Positions 1 to 7,426 of a stretch of 45,353 nt of DNA are shown here, one piece after another. The notes under the pieces are model-generated. The model made no database searches and was not told the origin of the DNA. It worked only from the letters and a program-made list of their open reading frames with translations. The position numbers were made by a program, and so were the translations under genes. Every line of letters starts with the position of its first letter. Positions within the stretch are counted from its first letter, which is position 1. The DNA comes from Sphaerochaetaceae bacterium (GTDB taxonomy: Bacteria; Spirochaetota; Spirochaetia; Sphaerochaetales; Sphaerochaetaceae): NCBI GenBank assembly GCA_028532765.1, contig JAQQAR010000060.1:1-45353 (forward strand), in the 5' to 3' direction.

Positions 1-114
1 CCTTGGAAATATTTCCTACAGCTTCTTTGGGATGGGAAGATCGTGTAGCCAATTCATGAAAAAGTCTGGAGTATGGGAAAGAGGAAGGTTTATCCCGTTT
101 CGTGTTGTTTCTGA

Positions 115-519
115 GCAACAGATCATTTTAGGGGCCTTGCTAATGTTGATAGAGTGCTGAAAGTAAAGAGCATCTTTACAGTAAGCTATATGACAATCCT
201 CTATAGACTGTTCCAGATTGAAGAAGCTCCTTCCTGTTCTGATCTCATTATCAGGTTCCGACAGGACTATTTCGACAGATATGGACATGATTTAAAAGGA
301 TATTTCGAACCAAATTCCTTGAGAGCAGAATTTCCAGATTCGGTTGCAGAAGAGGACCCTCATGGGCTTGATTTCAGCGACCTTATGGAGGAGCGTTTCG
401 CTCGCTTTTTGCGAGAGGCTTATGAGAGGGAGATTGTATCGATGAGCCGGGCTGGTGAAATGCTCAATCAATCTATCATGGAAATGCGAGCCCTTGTTCG
501 TACATGGAAGGAGTTATGA
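115..519 (+). pseudogene. C-terminal fragment of an ImmA/IrrE-like (XRE-associated) protein
   Basis: The frame is open from 115 to 519. It has no convincing start with a ribosome binding site: the first ATG (154) follows no Shine-Dalgarno sequence. The translated stretch around VSYMTILYRLFQ resembles the segment after the peptidase domain in ImmA/IrrE proteins, where a conserved VS-x-x-x-LYRL helix occurs. The HExxH zinc motif of that family is not seen in any frame upstream within the window. Stops interrupt all three upstream frames (for example 46-48 and 112-114), so this looks like the tail of a decayed gene. It could also be a short unrelated hypothetical gene. The family assignment is by eye and weak. 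Confidence 0.4.
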
Positions 520-688
520 ACAGTGCCGGAAGCAACCGTCTGTATTTAGGAAGTTTTAGCATGTACTACCAGCGCCCATCACCTCTACCCATTCAGAAAT
601 GATGAGGTATCCTAATTCTACATCTTTTCACTTAAGATAGAGCTTTCCTGCTTTGCATACCATGCCACTTCTGTATACGCTGTATGCC

Positions 689-1333
689 ATGGAACTCCCT
701 TACTTCACTGGTATGGCAACTGGAGCCAGCCTCATTATCGCAATTGGTGCGCAAAATGCGTTCGTTCTTACCCAAGGTATCAAGAAGCAACATCGTTTTC
801 TTGTTGCACTTATCTGTTCTCTCATGGATGCAGTGCTTATTGCCTTGGGAGTTGCAGGGGTGGGGAGTCTTATCAGCCAATCACCCCATCTGCTTACCGT
901 TGCTGCCGGCGGAGGCGCTCTCTTTCTTTTTGTGTATGGCCTGAAGAACTTGTTGACCGCACTCAAACCTGTTGAGGGTTTAGCGGAGACTGAACATAGT
1001 GAAACAAGTAGAGCCCAGATAGTGCTCACCACCTTGGCAATTACCATCTTGAACCCCCATGTCTATCTTGATACGGTGGTGCTCCTGGGAAGTATCAGCA
1101 GTACCTATGTTGGGCAGAGTAGGTATCTTTTTGCAGGAGGCGCTGTTTCGGCGTCTTTTCTCTGGTTCTTCCTCTTGTCCTATGGGGCTGCAGTTCTTGC
1201 TCCTCTTTTCAAGCGGACAATCACCTGGAGAGTTCTCTACTGTCTGATCTTCTTGGTCATGTGGCGTATTGCCTATTCCTTGTTGGAGTATGCAGGAATT
1301 CTGGATGCAATGAAGAGCCTTTTCTATCGCTGA
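689..1333 (+). CDS. LysE/ArgO-family amino-acid exporter
   Basis: An inner-membrane protein of about 214 residues with the LysE-family signature IGAQNAFVLTQGI near residues 18-30 and about six hydrophobic segments. A second conserved stretch, ITILNPHVYLD, matches the family's NP-containing helix. The family exports basic amino acids such as lysine or arginine by proton antiport. ATG 689 was chosen because the distance from it to IGAQNAF equals that in E. coli ArgO. Upstream in-frame starts (TTG 653, ATG 662) have no better ribosome binding site. It stands alone; an inverted repeat follows at 1393-1412. The exact substrate cannot be read from sequence. Confidence 0.85.
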   Translation: MELPYFTGMATGASLIIAIGAQNAFVLTQGIKKQHRFLVALICSLMDAVLIALGVAGVGSLISQSPHLLTVAAGGGALFLFVYGLKNLLTALKPVEGLAETEHSETSRAQIVLTTLAITILNPHVYLDTVVLLGSISSTYVGQSRYLFAGGAVSASFLWFFLLSYGAAVLAPLFKRTITWRVLYCLIFLVMWRIAYSLLEYAGILDAMKSLFYR

Positions 1334-1392
1334 TCAGTCCCGGGATCGTGGCAGGGCGCTATCGTCACCTTACAGGGAATTGGTCATATTTC

Positions 1393-1412
1393 AAGGACCT
1401 GACAAGGTCCTT
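1393..1412 (+). terminator. Hairpin downstream of the exporter gene
   Basis: A perfect 8-bp inverted repeat AAGGACCT / AGGTCCTT with a GACA loop lies 60 bases after the exporter stop codon. The following T-run is short (TTTG), so intrinsic termination is plausible but not certain. Confidence 0.45.
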
Positions 1413-1484
1413 TGACTGGGATGACATCATGTAGTATTCTCAATTCTCGTGGCATCAATTACCTATTACATAAGGAGTTTTACT

Positions 1485-1739
1485 GTGGCATTTCCAGAAC
1501 AAGAGTGGAAGAAAGCAAAGAAAATGTGCAGGCTGAATGAAGAAGATATCCGCATTGCAAAACAGATGGGACTTAATCCCAAGAGTTTGATCAAGAATAT
1601 CCCGTCCAAAGACCAACAATGGAAACTACCGGTAAAGGACTGGCTCTGGAACATGTGGGAAGAGAGGCAAGAGAAGGCCAGGAAAAAGCAGGCAAAAAAA
1701 CAGGCTGCTACCAATACAGAAGATGATTCCAGAGAATAA
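1485..1739 (+). CDS. Small conserved protein of unknown function
   Basis: An 84-residue, strongly basic protein. GTG 1485 is the likely start: AAGGAG lies at 1472-1477, seven bases upstream, whereas the earlier in-frame GTG 1449 has no such site. The core IAKQMGLNPKSLIKNIPS followed by QQWKLPVKDWLW looks like a small conserved bacterial family whose function I do not know. The C-terminus is a run of lysine, alanine and glutamine (ARKKQAKKQAA), probably a charged helix. It ends 18 bases before the next gene and is probably co-transcribed with it. It may bind nucleic acid, judging only from its charge. Confidence 0.6.
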   Translation: MAFPEQEWKKAKKMCRLNEEDIRIAKQMGLNPKSLIKNIPSKDQQWKLPVKDWLWNMWEERQEKARKKQAKKQAATNTEDDSRE

Positions 1740-1757
1740 CAAAGAAGGTGAGAGAAC

Positions 1758-2276
1758 ATGGAAACAATAGCTAAGTACAATCAGGCAAGGAAAGCCCTTT
1801 TACAGATGGATCAAACCATCTTGGTAGATGCCTTACTTAAGTTGGCTCTTGAGTCTCCCTCTGTAGCAATGATGGTAGAAGGCATGGTTTCCTCGCAGGA
1901 AAAACGCATCGCGCTGTTTCGAAAAAACATTCATGCTATTACCCACCAGGGACGGAGGAGCTCTCTTTCTGGAGAACAGATTCTGGATATACTTACACGA
2001 TCCCTAGAGCTCTTAGACCCAGACCAGATAGATCCGATTCTAGGGCTGGAGCTCATGGAGTTGTTTTACAGCACAGACGAGTGGGCTCTGAACTCCACAA
2101 ATGAGCTCGATTTTGAGTTTGATCTTCTCTACACTGATGACGGATATTCCAAGTTTACTGAGTTCGCTGAGCGCTGTGATGACCCGCTATTTGTCCAGCA
2201 GGTGGTGAATCGAATCCTTGCGTCTGATGACTATTGCATGCGAGGGAAGCTGAGTGAGGTGGTATTCAAGGTCTAA
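1758..2276 (+). CDS. Hypothetical helical protein
   Basis: A 172-residue acidic protein, all helical by appearance, with no signal peptide or membrane segment. The segment LVDALLKLALESPSVA, soon after the start, resembles the N-terminal pattern LIDFLMQEAGKDASLA of the larger protein at 40125-41405, so the two may share a helical-repeat fold. This is a by-eye match only. An AAGGTGAG-like ribosome site precedes ATG 1758. It is probably in one transcript with the basic protein 18 bases upstream. No catalytic motif is visible and no function is proposed. Confidence 0.6.
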   Translation: METIAKYNQARKALLQMDQTILVDALLKLALESPSVAMMVEGMVSSQEKRIALFRKNIHAITHQGRRSSLSGEQILDILTRSLELLDPDQIDPILGLELMELFYSTDEWALNSTNELDFEFDLLYTDDGYSKFTEFAERCDDPLFVQQVVNRILASDDYCMRGKLSEVVFKV

Positions 2277-2330
2277 GAGCAAATACTATCAGCAGGATGT
2301 TGGGATTTGATGTTCGAAGATTCCTTGTTC

Positions 2331-3176
2331 TTATAACCTATCCATTTGCTGAAGGAACACCTTTTCACTCCAATAATCCAGAGAGGGTTGTTCTAAGATA
2401 GGAACGAATCGTCTCACATCGTTTGCTGCTTCCTGCCAATCAATCTGATTAATCTTCTGAGAGAGGGAATCTTTCAGCCAGACCTGATCAATATGGATAC
2501 CCATCCCTTTCCATGGCCCAGATTGGTGCAATGCCTGTCCTAAATAATGATAATTGACCGAAGTGTTGCGTGCCGTGTACCAAAGAAAATCATACCAGTC
2601 TCTTCCTTTTGTATAATTTCTGCAGAGTAAAGCATGGATTTTACCAGCAAACAAGGATGAGGGATCTTGTATAGCAATAGGAGAGAGATAGGGAAATCCT
2701 ATATAGGTGATTTCATGCCTACTGCCCGGGGGTGGATTGGTATCAATCTCCAGTTTAATACGAATCTTCTTCACCATTGAGGTTTTTCCGACATAGTTCA
2801 GTTGGAGGACTTTACCTACTGCATCATCTTTGAGAAAAGCAAGTCTTACAGTACTATCAGTGCTGTGTCTGTCGGTTATTTCCATGTCATAGCCAAAAGA
2901 AGCCATATCTGCAATTACTTTTTTGAGATATGGTTGCCATGCAAAATTAGGGTTTGGGTCCATGAGAGAAAAAGCCAGATCCTCACTAAACCTATTGAGT
3001 CCATGAAAGATACGAAGACAGGTACCTCCTTGGAATATTGCTTCTTGAAAAAAGCCAGCTCTTCCCAATGAGGCAAGAACTACTTCCTGGGTAATCTCTC
3101 TCAAAGCTTGCATTTCTTCAATCTCCGAAGAGATTGAATAGGTAGTCATTCTCTGTTCAATCATTCGAATGCTCAT
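2331..3176 (-). CDS. abiEii: AbiEii-type nucleotidyltransferase toxin (type IV TA)
   Basis: A 281-residue protein of the AbiEii/AbiGii nucleotidyltransferase family, the toxin half of AbiE type IV toxin-antitoxin and phage-abortive systems. The motif GGTCLR lies at residues 50-55, RFSEDLAF at 62-69, a KLEIDTNP strand follows, and a GRDWYDFLW motif lies in the C-terminal half. Members normally read RFSEDLDF, so the second metal-binding aspartate is alanine here (codon GCT instead of GAT). Length is normal. The start ATGA overlaps the last four bases of the antitoxin gene, so translation is coupled. The substitution may weaken or abolish transferase activity; otherwise the gene is intact. Confidence 0.88.
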   Translation of the reverse strand: MSIRMIEQRMTTYSISSEIEEMQALREITQEVVLASLGRAGFFQEAIFQGGTCLRIFHGLNRFSEDLAFSLMDPNPNFAWQPYLKKVIADMASFGYDMEITDRHSTDSTVRLAFLKDDAVGKVLQLNYVGKTSMVKKIRIKLEIDTNPPPGSRHEITYIGFPYLSPIAIQDPSSLFAGKIHALLCRNYTKGRDWYDFLWYTARNTSVNYHYLGQALHQSGPWKGMGIHIDQVWLKDSLSQKINQIDWQEAANDVRRFVPILEQPSLDYWSEKVFLQQMDRL

Positions 3177-3811
3177 GAGTGCAGTTCCTTTTTTAGTCCA
3201 TCTAGGAATCTATTGACCTTGCGACTAGTATAATTTCCTTCCAATTCTTGAAAATCTTCCACCGATATCCCAAGAAGGCTTTCTTCATCAACACGTAAAG
3301 ATTCAATGAGTGGAAGTGTTGAGCTCCAATCTACTTTGTGAAGATAAATATAATCGGCAAGTGCTTTCAATGGAGTTGCTTGAAACCACACGTTTCCCTG
3401 TTCATCCTGGAGCCTTTCAACACCTGCAAATAGTGTTCTTTGGGGAACTCGTTCGTAGGTAAAATGACCGACAGGGGTTAAAAACTCAGTGGGAGAACGA
3501 GATGTAACAGCGGTAATAGATCTGACAGCTTCCGGAATCCATCCATAGTTGCTGAGTGCTGATTCAAGACTCACGTAGGATTGAGTAATAATCATTTGAG
3601 ACACAGTAAATGGATTAACATGAGTTTTTCTATATAATGGGGACAGCGTATACAGGCCCCGTTTGATTCTAATAAGATCGCCATCAGCAATTGCACGCTT
3701 TACCAATGCATATCGTGCCTCTGGGGATTCTGAGGTTAGTGAGGAAATTTCTAATGTGGTGAATACGGGTGTCTGAATATTTTCAAGGATTGCTTTCACC
3801 AGCCTGTTCAT
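3173..3811 (-). CDS. abiEi: AbiEi-type antitoxin / transcriptional regulator
   Basis: A 212-residue protein with an N-terminal winged helix-turn-helix (about residues 1-60, including the wing GDLIRIKRGLYTLSP) and the C-terminal antitoxin domain typical of AbiEi. In the family it neutralises AbiEii without stable contact and represses its own promoter by binding inverted repeats. A GGAG ribosome site sits eight bases before ATG 3811. A -10/-35 pair and a perfect inverted repeat lie just upstream (3843-3896). It is first in a two-gene operon with the toxin, overlapping by four bases. Confidence 0.88.
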   Translation of the reverse strand: MNRLVKAILENIQTPVFTTLEISSLTSESPEARYALVKRAIADGDLIRIKRGLYTLSPLYRKTHVNPFTVSQMIITQSYVSLESALSNYGWIPEAVRSITAVTSRSPTEFLTPVGHFTYERVPQRTLFAGVERLQDEQGNVWFQATPLKALADYIYLHKVDWSSTLPLIESLRVDEESLLGISVEDFQELEGNYTSRKVNRFLDGLKKELHS

Positions 3812-3842
3812 TCATAGAACTCCATCGATTAAATTTTTGATA

Positions 3843-3867
3843 GAAACTGTCATAAAATGACAGTTTC
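3843..3867 (-). promoter_or_regulatory. Inverted-repeat operator of the abiE operon
   Basis: Perfect 11-bp arms GAAACTGTCAT and ATGACAGTTTC are separated by AAA. The repeat abuts the -10 box and covers the expected transcription start. AbiEi proteins are known to bind inverted repeats in their own promoters, so this is the probable autorepression site. Confidence 0.75.
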
Positions 3868-3896
3868 ACTATAAAATAACACTTAGAAGATAACAA
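3868..3896 (-). promoter_or_regulatory. Promoter of the abiE operon
   Basis: On the minus strand, TTGTTA (3896-3891) and TATAGT (3873-3868) are separated by 17 bases. The expected start near 3861 lies inside the inverted-repeat operator. Confidence 0.65.
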
Positions 3897-4085
3897 GACA
3901 TTGATGTTGATAGAACTCCTTTCCCTTTATCATCTGTGGAAGTAGCATATTCAACCCAAAGAATCGTGAGATTACAACTCAACCAGAACCAAGAGACTCA
4001 GGTCTTTCCCCCTCTCTTGACCTTCTCCCTTGAACACTCAATACTTGATATTGAGAACAATATTAATGTTAGAAGGAAAGCAACT

Positions 4086-4319
4086 ATGCAAGATATAAAT
4101 GCCTTATTGGAAACAGCCCTCAAGGAAGCAAAGAACCTGAAGCCAGGAGAGAGCTTCCTGGTGAAGGATTTGTTCAAGGGGTACCTCTGGAACAGGATCC
4201 CCCGGGGTGACCGTCTCCTGCTTGGTTCCCTGTTTCTGAGCTACGTGAGCGCTAATGATTGCCAGATTAGTGTCAGCATTAAGGGTGCATCAGGGCAGCA
4301 GCGGTATCAGAAGAAATAA
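4086..4319 (+). CDS. DUF1413 family protein
   Basis: A 77-residue protein matching the DUF1413 pattern: LKPGESFLVKDLFKGYLWN, then IPRGDRLLLGSLFLSYV, ending SGQQRYQKK. The function of the family is unknown. ATG 4086 is chosen because GAAGGA lies eight bases upstream and the family starts here. The frame stays open upstream to 3936 but that part has no family similarity. It lies between the abiE promoter and a sugar nucleotidyltransferase and may be a small free-standing gene of the accessory region. Confidence 0.75.
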   Translation: MQDINALLETALKEAKNLKPGESFLVKDLFKGYLWNRIPRGDRLLLGSLFLSYVSANDCQISVSIKGASGQQRYQKK

Positions 4320-4388
4320 AAAACACGTTCTCTTGCAGTATTGGTGTGGTAAGATAGAGGACATCTATACTTGTGAGGTCTGTATTAT

Positions 4389-5132
4389 ATGCACTGTCTC
4401 ATCCTCTGCGCCGGCTATGCTACCCGGCTCTATCCTCTAACAGAGAACTTCCCCAAGCCCTTGTTGCCGGTACAGGGAAAGAGTGTCTTGGATTGGATTC
4501 TCTCTGATGTCGATACCATATCTGGAATCGACCAGTATATAGTCATCTCAAACCATAAGTTTTATGATCACTTTGTCTCTTGGAAGGAAAGCTCTGCGCT
4601 TTCCCATCCTATTACCATTCTCGATGATGGCTCAACCAGCAATGAGAATAGACTGGGGGCAGTGAAGGATATTCTTTTTGCTATCGACCAGCTGGACCTC
4701 AAGGAGGACCTGTTGGTCTTGGCAGGAGATAACCTTCTCGACTTCTCTTTCTCAGGGTTTGTGGCCTTCTTCAGAGAGAAGCAAGGGACTTGTATCATGC
4801 GTCACTATGAACCATCCATTCTCCGGCTCCAGAGAACCGGGGTTGCCTCCATCGATGACTCAGACAAGGTCATATTGATGGAGGAGAAGCCCAAGGAGCC
4901 AAAGAGTAACTGGGCAGTACCCCCTTTCTATGTCTACAAGAAGGAAGATATCCCCAAGATCAAGCAGGCAATTGCTGCTGGCTGTAACACTGATGCCCCG
5001 GGTTCTTTCATTTCCTGGCTGTGCAATCAGACTTCTGTCTATGCGTACCCAATGCCAGGCAAGCGGTGGGATATAGGGAACCTTGATGATTATGAACAAG
5101 TGAAGACCGAATATAAAGGCCCGAAGAAATAG
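4389..5132 (+). CDS. Sugar-1-phosphate nucleotidyltransferase
   Basis: A 247-residue cytosolic enzyme of the nucleotidyltransferase A family that joins a sugar 1-phosphate to an NTP. The N-terminal nucleotide-binding signature LCAGYATRLYPLTENFPKPL (residues 6-25) is complete, with the G-x-x-T/S-R-L loop and the downstream catalytic PKPL lysine. LAGDNLLDF holds the metal-binding aspartate, and MEEKPKEPKS is the second conserved lysine loop. It is as short as the simplest family members and has no C-terminal hexapeptide acyltransferase domain. It precedes a GHMP sugar kinase by about 110 bases, which suggests kinase then transferase salvage of a free sugar to an NDP-sugar. The nucleotide and sugar used cannot be told. 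Confidence 0.85.
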   Translation: MHCLILCAGYATRLYPLTENFPKPLLPVQGKSVLDWILSDVDTISGIDQYIVISNHKFYDHFVSWKESSALSHPITILDDGSTSNENRLGAVKDILFAIDQLDLKEDLLVLAGDNLLDFSFSGFVAFFREKQGTCIMRHYEPSILRLQRTGVASIDDSDKVILMEEKPKEPKSNWAVPPFYVYKKEDIPKIKQAIAAGCNTDAPGSFISWLCNQTSVYAYPMPGKRWDIGNLDDYEQVKTEYKGPKK

Positions 5133-5134
5133 TA

Positions 5135-5166
5135 GCTCGCTACGCCTAGCGGGCATCCTGCTTTTT
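5135..5166 (+). terminator. Possible intrinsic terminator after the nucleotidyltransferase
   Basis: The stem GCTCGCTA / TAGCGGGC (one G-U pair) with loop CGCC is followed seven bases later by a run of five T. It separates the nucleotidyltransferase from the kinase, so those two genes may be only partly co-transcribed. Confidence 0.45.
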
Positions 5167-5240
5167 GTAATTAAGTTGTACCATGAGCTTTAAAAGTGCG
5201 ATACAATACTTAAGATATTCATTAGGGGAAACAGATTACC

Positions 5241-6425
5241 ATGCCACATACATTAGAAAAGCAATTCACCTCTTTGTACCCTTGGGCAGAGAAGAAAGAC
5301 ATTCATACAGCCTACGCTCCCTACCGGGTATGCCCGCTGGGTGCACATATTGACCACCAGTATGGCATTATTACCGGTTTTGCCTTGGATAAGGGCGTAT
5401 ACCTTCGCTTCCTTGTTTCCACTGATGGAGCGGTAAATATCGACAGCATGAATTTTCCCGAGCACGTCTCTTTTGATTTGCAGGATATTGGGGAGAGGCA
5501 GGGAAATTGGGGTGATTACGCCAAGGGTGCTGCATATGCACTTTCCCAGAATTATGAATTGAAGAATGGCATCAAGGGTGTGATCAAGGGGACACTTCCC
5601 ATCGGGGGGCTCTCTTCCTCTGCTGCAGTGGTATTGTGTTACCTTAATGCTCTTTGCCTTGCAAACGGTATTGAACTCTCTGCCTCTGAGCTGATCAAGA
5701 CAGCGTTGTTTGCTGAGAATGGGTATGTAGGGATCAATGTAGGGAAGCTCGACCAATCGTGTGAGGTGCTGTGCAAAAAGCAACATCTCTTGGCTCTCGA
5801 TACCCGTGACGATTCCTTCTCCCTGATTCCTTCTTCTCCTTCACTCCCCAAGTTTGAGATTGCCATTTTCTACTCGGGTGTTTCCCGGGTACTCGGAAGT
5901 GGCTACAACACACGGGTGGATGAGGCAAAAAGCGCTGCTTATAGCCTGAAAGCCTTTGCTGGTATTGAGTATGGCCTCTACAAGGATACAAGGCTCAGGG
6001 ACGTTCCTGCCTCTGTGTATGAGGAGTATAAAGGCCAACTCCCGGAGGTGTTTGCAAAGCGTGCCCAGCACTACTTTACGGAGATGGATCGCGTGGAGAA
6101 AGGTATTGAAGCTTGGAAGAAAGGAGATTTGGAGACCTTCGGAAAGCTGGTATTTGCTTCCGGATACAGTTCCATCCATGCCTGGGAGACAGGGTCTCCT
6201 GAGCTAAAGGCAATCTATGAGATTTCAGAGCATGTTCCTGGTATCTACGGCTGTAGGTTCAGTGGAGCTGGCTTCAAAGGGTGTTGCATGGCTCTCATTG
6301 ATCCAGCGTACAAGAAAGAGATAGAGGAACAGATTACCAGAGAATACCTACAGCAGTTTCCCCAGTACAAGGGCATCTTCTCTGTCCATTTCTGCAAGAC
6401 TGATGATGGGGTGAGGGTGGAGTAG
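5241..6425 (+). CDS. GHMP sugar kinase, galacturonokinase-like
   Basis: A 394-residue kinase of the GHMP fold that should phosphorylate the anomeric hydroxyl of a hexose or uronic acid. Visible motifs are APYRVCPLGAHIDHQ (26-40), the ATP loop PIGGLSSSAA (120-129), the base-bearing segment GKLDQS (168-173) and the C-terminal SGAGFKGC. True galactokinases have GEHTDYN where this protein has GAHIDHQ. The glutamate that contacts the C6 hydroxyl of galactose is alanine, as I recall for plant galacturonokinase (SPYRVCPLGAHIDHQ-like). It is therefore better called a uronic-acid or related sugar kinase than galK. It follows a sugar nucleotidyltransferase. Confidence 0.78.
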   Translation: MPHTLEKQFTSLYPWAEKKDIHTAYAPYRVCPLGAHIDHQYGIITGFALDKGVYLRFLVSTDGAVNIDSMNFPEHVSFDLQDIGERQGNWGDYAKGAAYALSQNYELKNGIKGVIKGTLPIGGLSSSAAVVLCYLNALCLANGIELSASELIKTALFAENGYVGINVGKLDQSCEVLCKKQHLLALDTRDDSFSLIPSSPSLPKFEIAIFYSGVSRVLGSGYNTRVDEAKSAAYSLKAFAGIEYGLYKDTRLRDVPASVYEEYKGQLPEVFAKRAQHYFTEMDRVEKGIEAWKKGDLETFGKLVFASGYSSIHAWETGSPELKAIYEISEHVPGIYGCRFSGAGFKGCCMALIDPAYKKEIEEQITREYLQQFPQYKGIFSVHFCKTDDGVRVE

Positions 6426-6505
6426 AAAGCTTTGCTTAAGCAATTGAAGGATGGAAGGAAATCCTTATTCTCAGGCAAGCATACATAATCAATAAAATTT
6501 AAATA

Positions 6506-6560
6506 TTGACAGCAGTCAAATCCGATGGTAAGGTAGGTAAAACGATTACGAAAACGATTT
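6506..6560 (+). promoter_or_regulatory. Promoter and repeated operator of the TRAP operon
   Basis: A TTGACA -35 box (6506-6511) is followed after 17 bases by a weak -10, TAAGGT (6529-6534). Just downstream is an exact 9-bp direct repeat AAAACGATT at 6539-6547 and 6551-6559, separated by ACG. Its position over the expected start suits repression by the LacI protein encoded at the end of the operon. Binding by that protein is inferred. Confidence 0.55.
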
Positions 6561-6586
6561 CTTAAATCTTTATTAAGGATGTCATA

Positions 6587-7384
6587 ATGGATAATGCATT
6601 TACTTATTCTATGAAGATGACCATTTCACCAACACGAAAAGAGATGGGTCAGTCAGCTGGACAATGTGGAGAAGAACTGCTTGTTTCGCTTCTAGCACAA
6701 AAAGAAACAGTCCGTGTAATAATGGGTTCGGCTCCTAGTCAAGATGATGTTTTAGGGTATTTGAGAGAAAGTAAGAAAATAGATTGGGCGAGGGTTGAGG
6801 TCTTTCACATGGATGAATATATTGGCATTTCTCCTGATGATAAGGCAGCCTTCAGCAACTATTTAGACAGAACTTTATTTCACTCTGTTAAGGTAAAAGC
6901 TTTCCATAAAATTGTTGCAAACAACCAGTTTCCTCAATCTGTATGTGATGAATATTCCAAACTGTTGCTCGCCGCTCCAATTGATATAGTCTTTCTCGGA
7001 ATAGGAGAGAACGGACACATTGCTTTCAATGACCCTGAAATGGCGGATTTAAAGGATCCTCTCCCAATGAAGATTGTAACTCTCGACAATGTCTGTAGAA
7101 TGCAACAAGTGCACGATGGTTGTTTCAATTCATTTGAAGAAGTACCTAATAAAGCTCTTTCATTGTCAGTTCCTATGTTGATGAGTGGATCTCATCTTGT
7201 GTGTACTGTCCCTACTGCTAAGAAGAATAAAGCATGTCTGCGAATGATTATGGGTTCCATAAGTGCAGAATGTCCTGCAACAGCTATGAGATTGCATCCT
7301 GATTGTAATCTTTTTATGGATAACGAATCAGGACATGGTATCCCAGACTTTGAAACAGTAGAGACGGTCTTAAGTAAAAAGTAA
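6587..7384 (+). CDS. NagB-like sugar-phosphate isomerase/deaminase
   Basis: A 265-residue protein of the glucosamine-6-phosphate deaminase / 6-phosphogluconolactonase fold. The general-base segment FHMDEYIG (D76) and the catalytic loop GIGENGHIAFNDP (138-150, H144) are present. In E. coli NagB the loop reads GNDGHIAFNEP, so the Asp before Gly-His is Asn and the Glu is Asp here. The later R-x-QQV and VPNKALSL segments also match the family. These changes suggest a related amino-sugar phosphate or another 2-keto sugar phosphate as substrate. AAGGAT precedes ATG 6587 by seven bases. It is the first gene of the TRAP transporter operon, whose imported compound it probably processes. Confidence 0.78.
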   Translation: MDNAFTYSMKMTISPTRKEMGQSAGQCGEELLVSLLAQKETVRVIMGSAPSQDDVLGYLRESKKIDWARVEVFHMDEYIGISPDDKAAFSNYLDRTLFHSVKVKAFHKIVANNQFPQSVCDEYSKLLLAAPIDIVFLGIGENGHIAFNDPEMADLKDPLPMKIVTLDNVCRMQQVHDGCFNSFEEVPNKALSLSVPMLMSGSHLVCTVPTAKKNKACLRMIMGSISAECPATAMRLHPDCNLFMDNESGHGIPDFETVETVLSKK

Positions 7385-7426
7385 ATGGTATTTGAAAAAT
7401 TCAAGAAAAACTTTAGGAGGAAAAAT

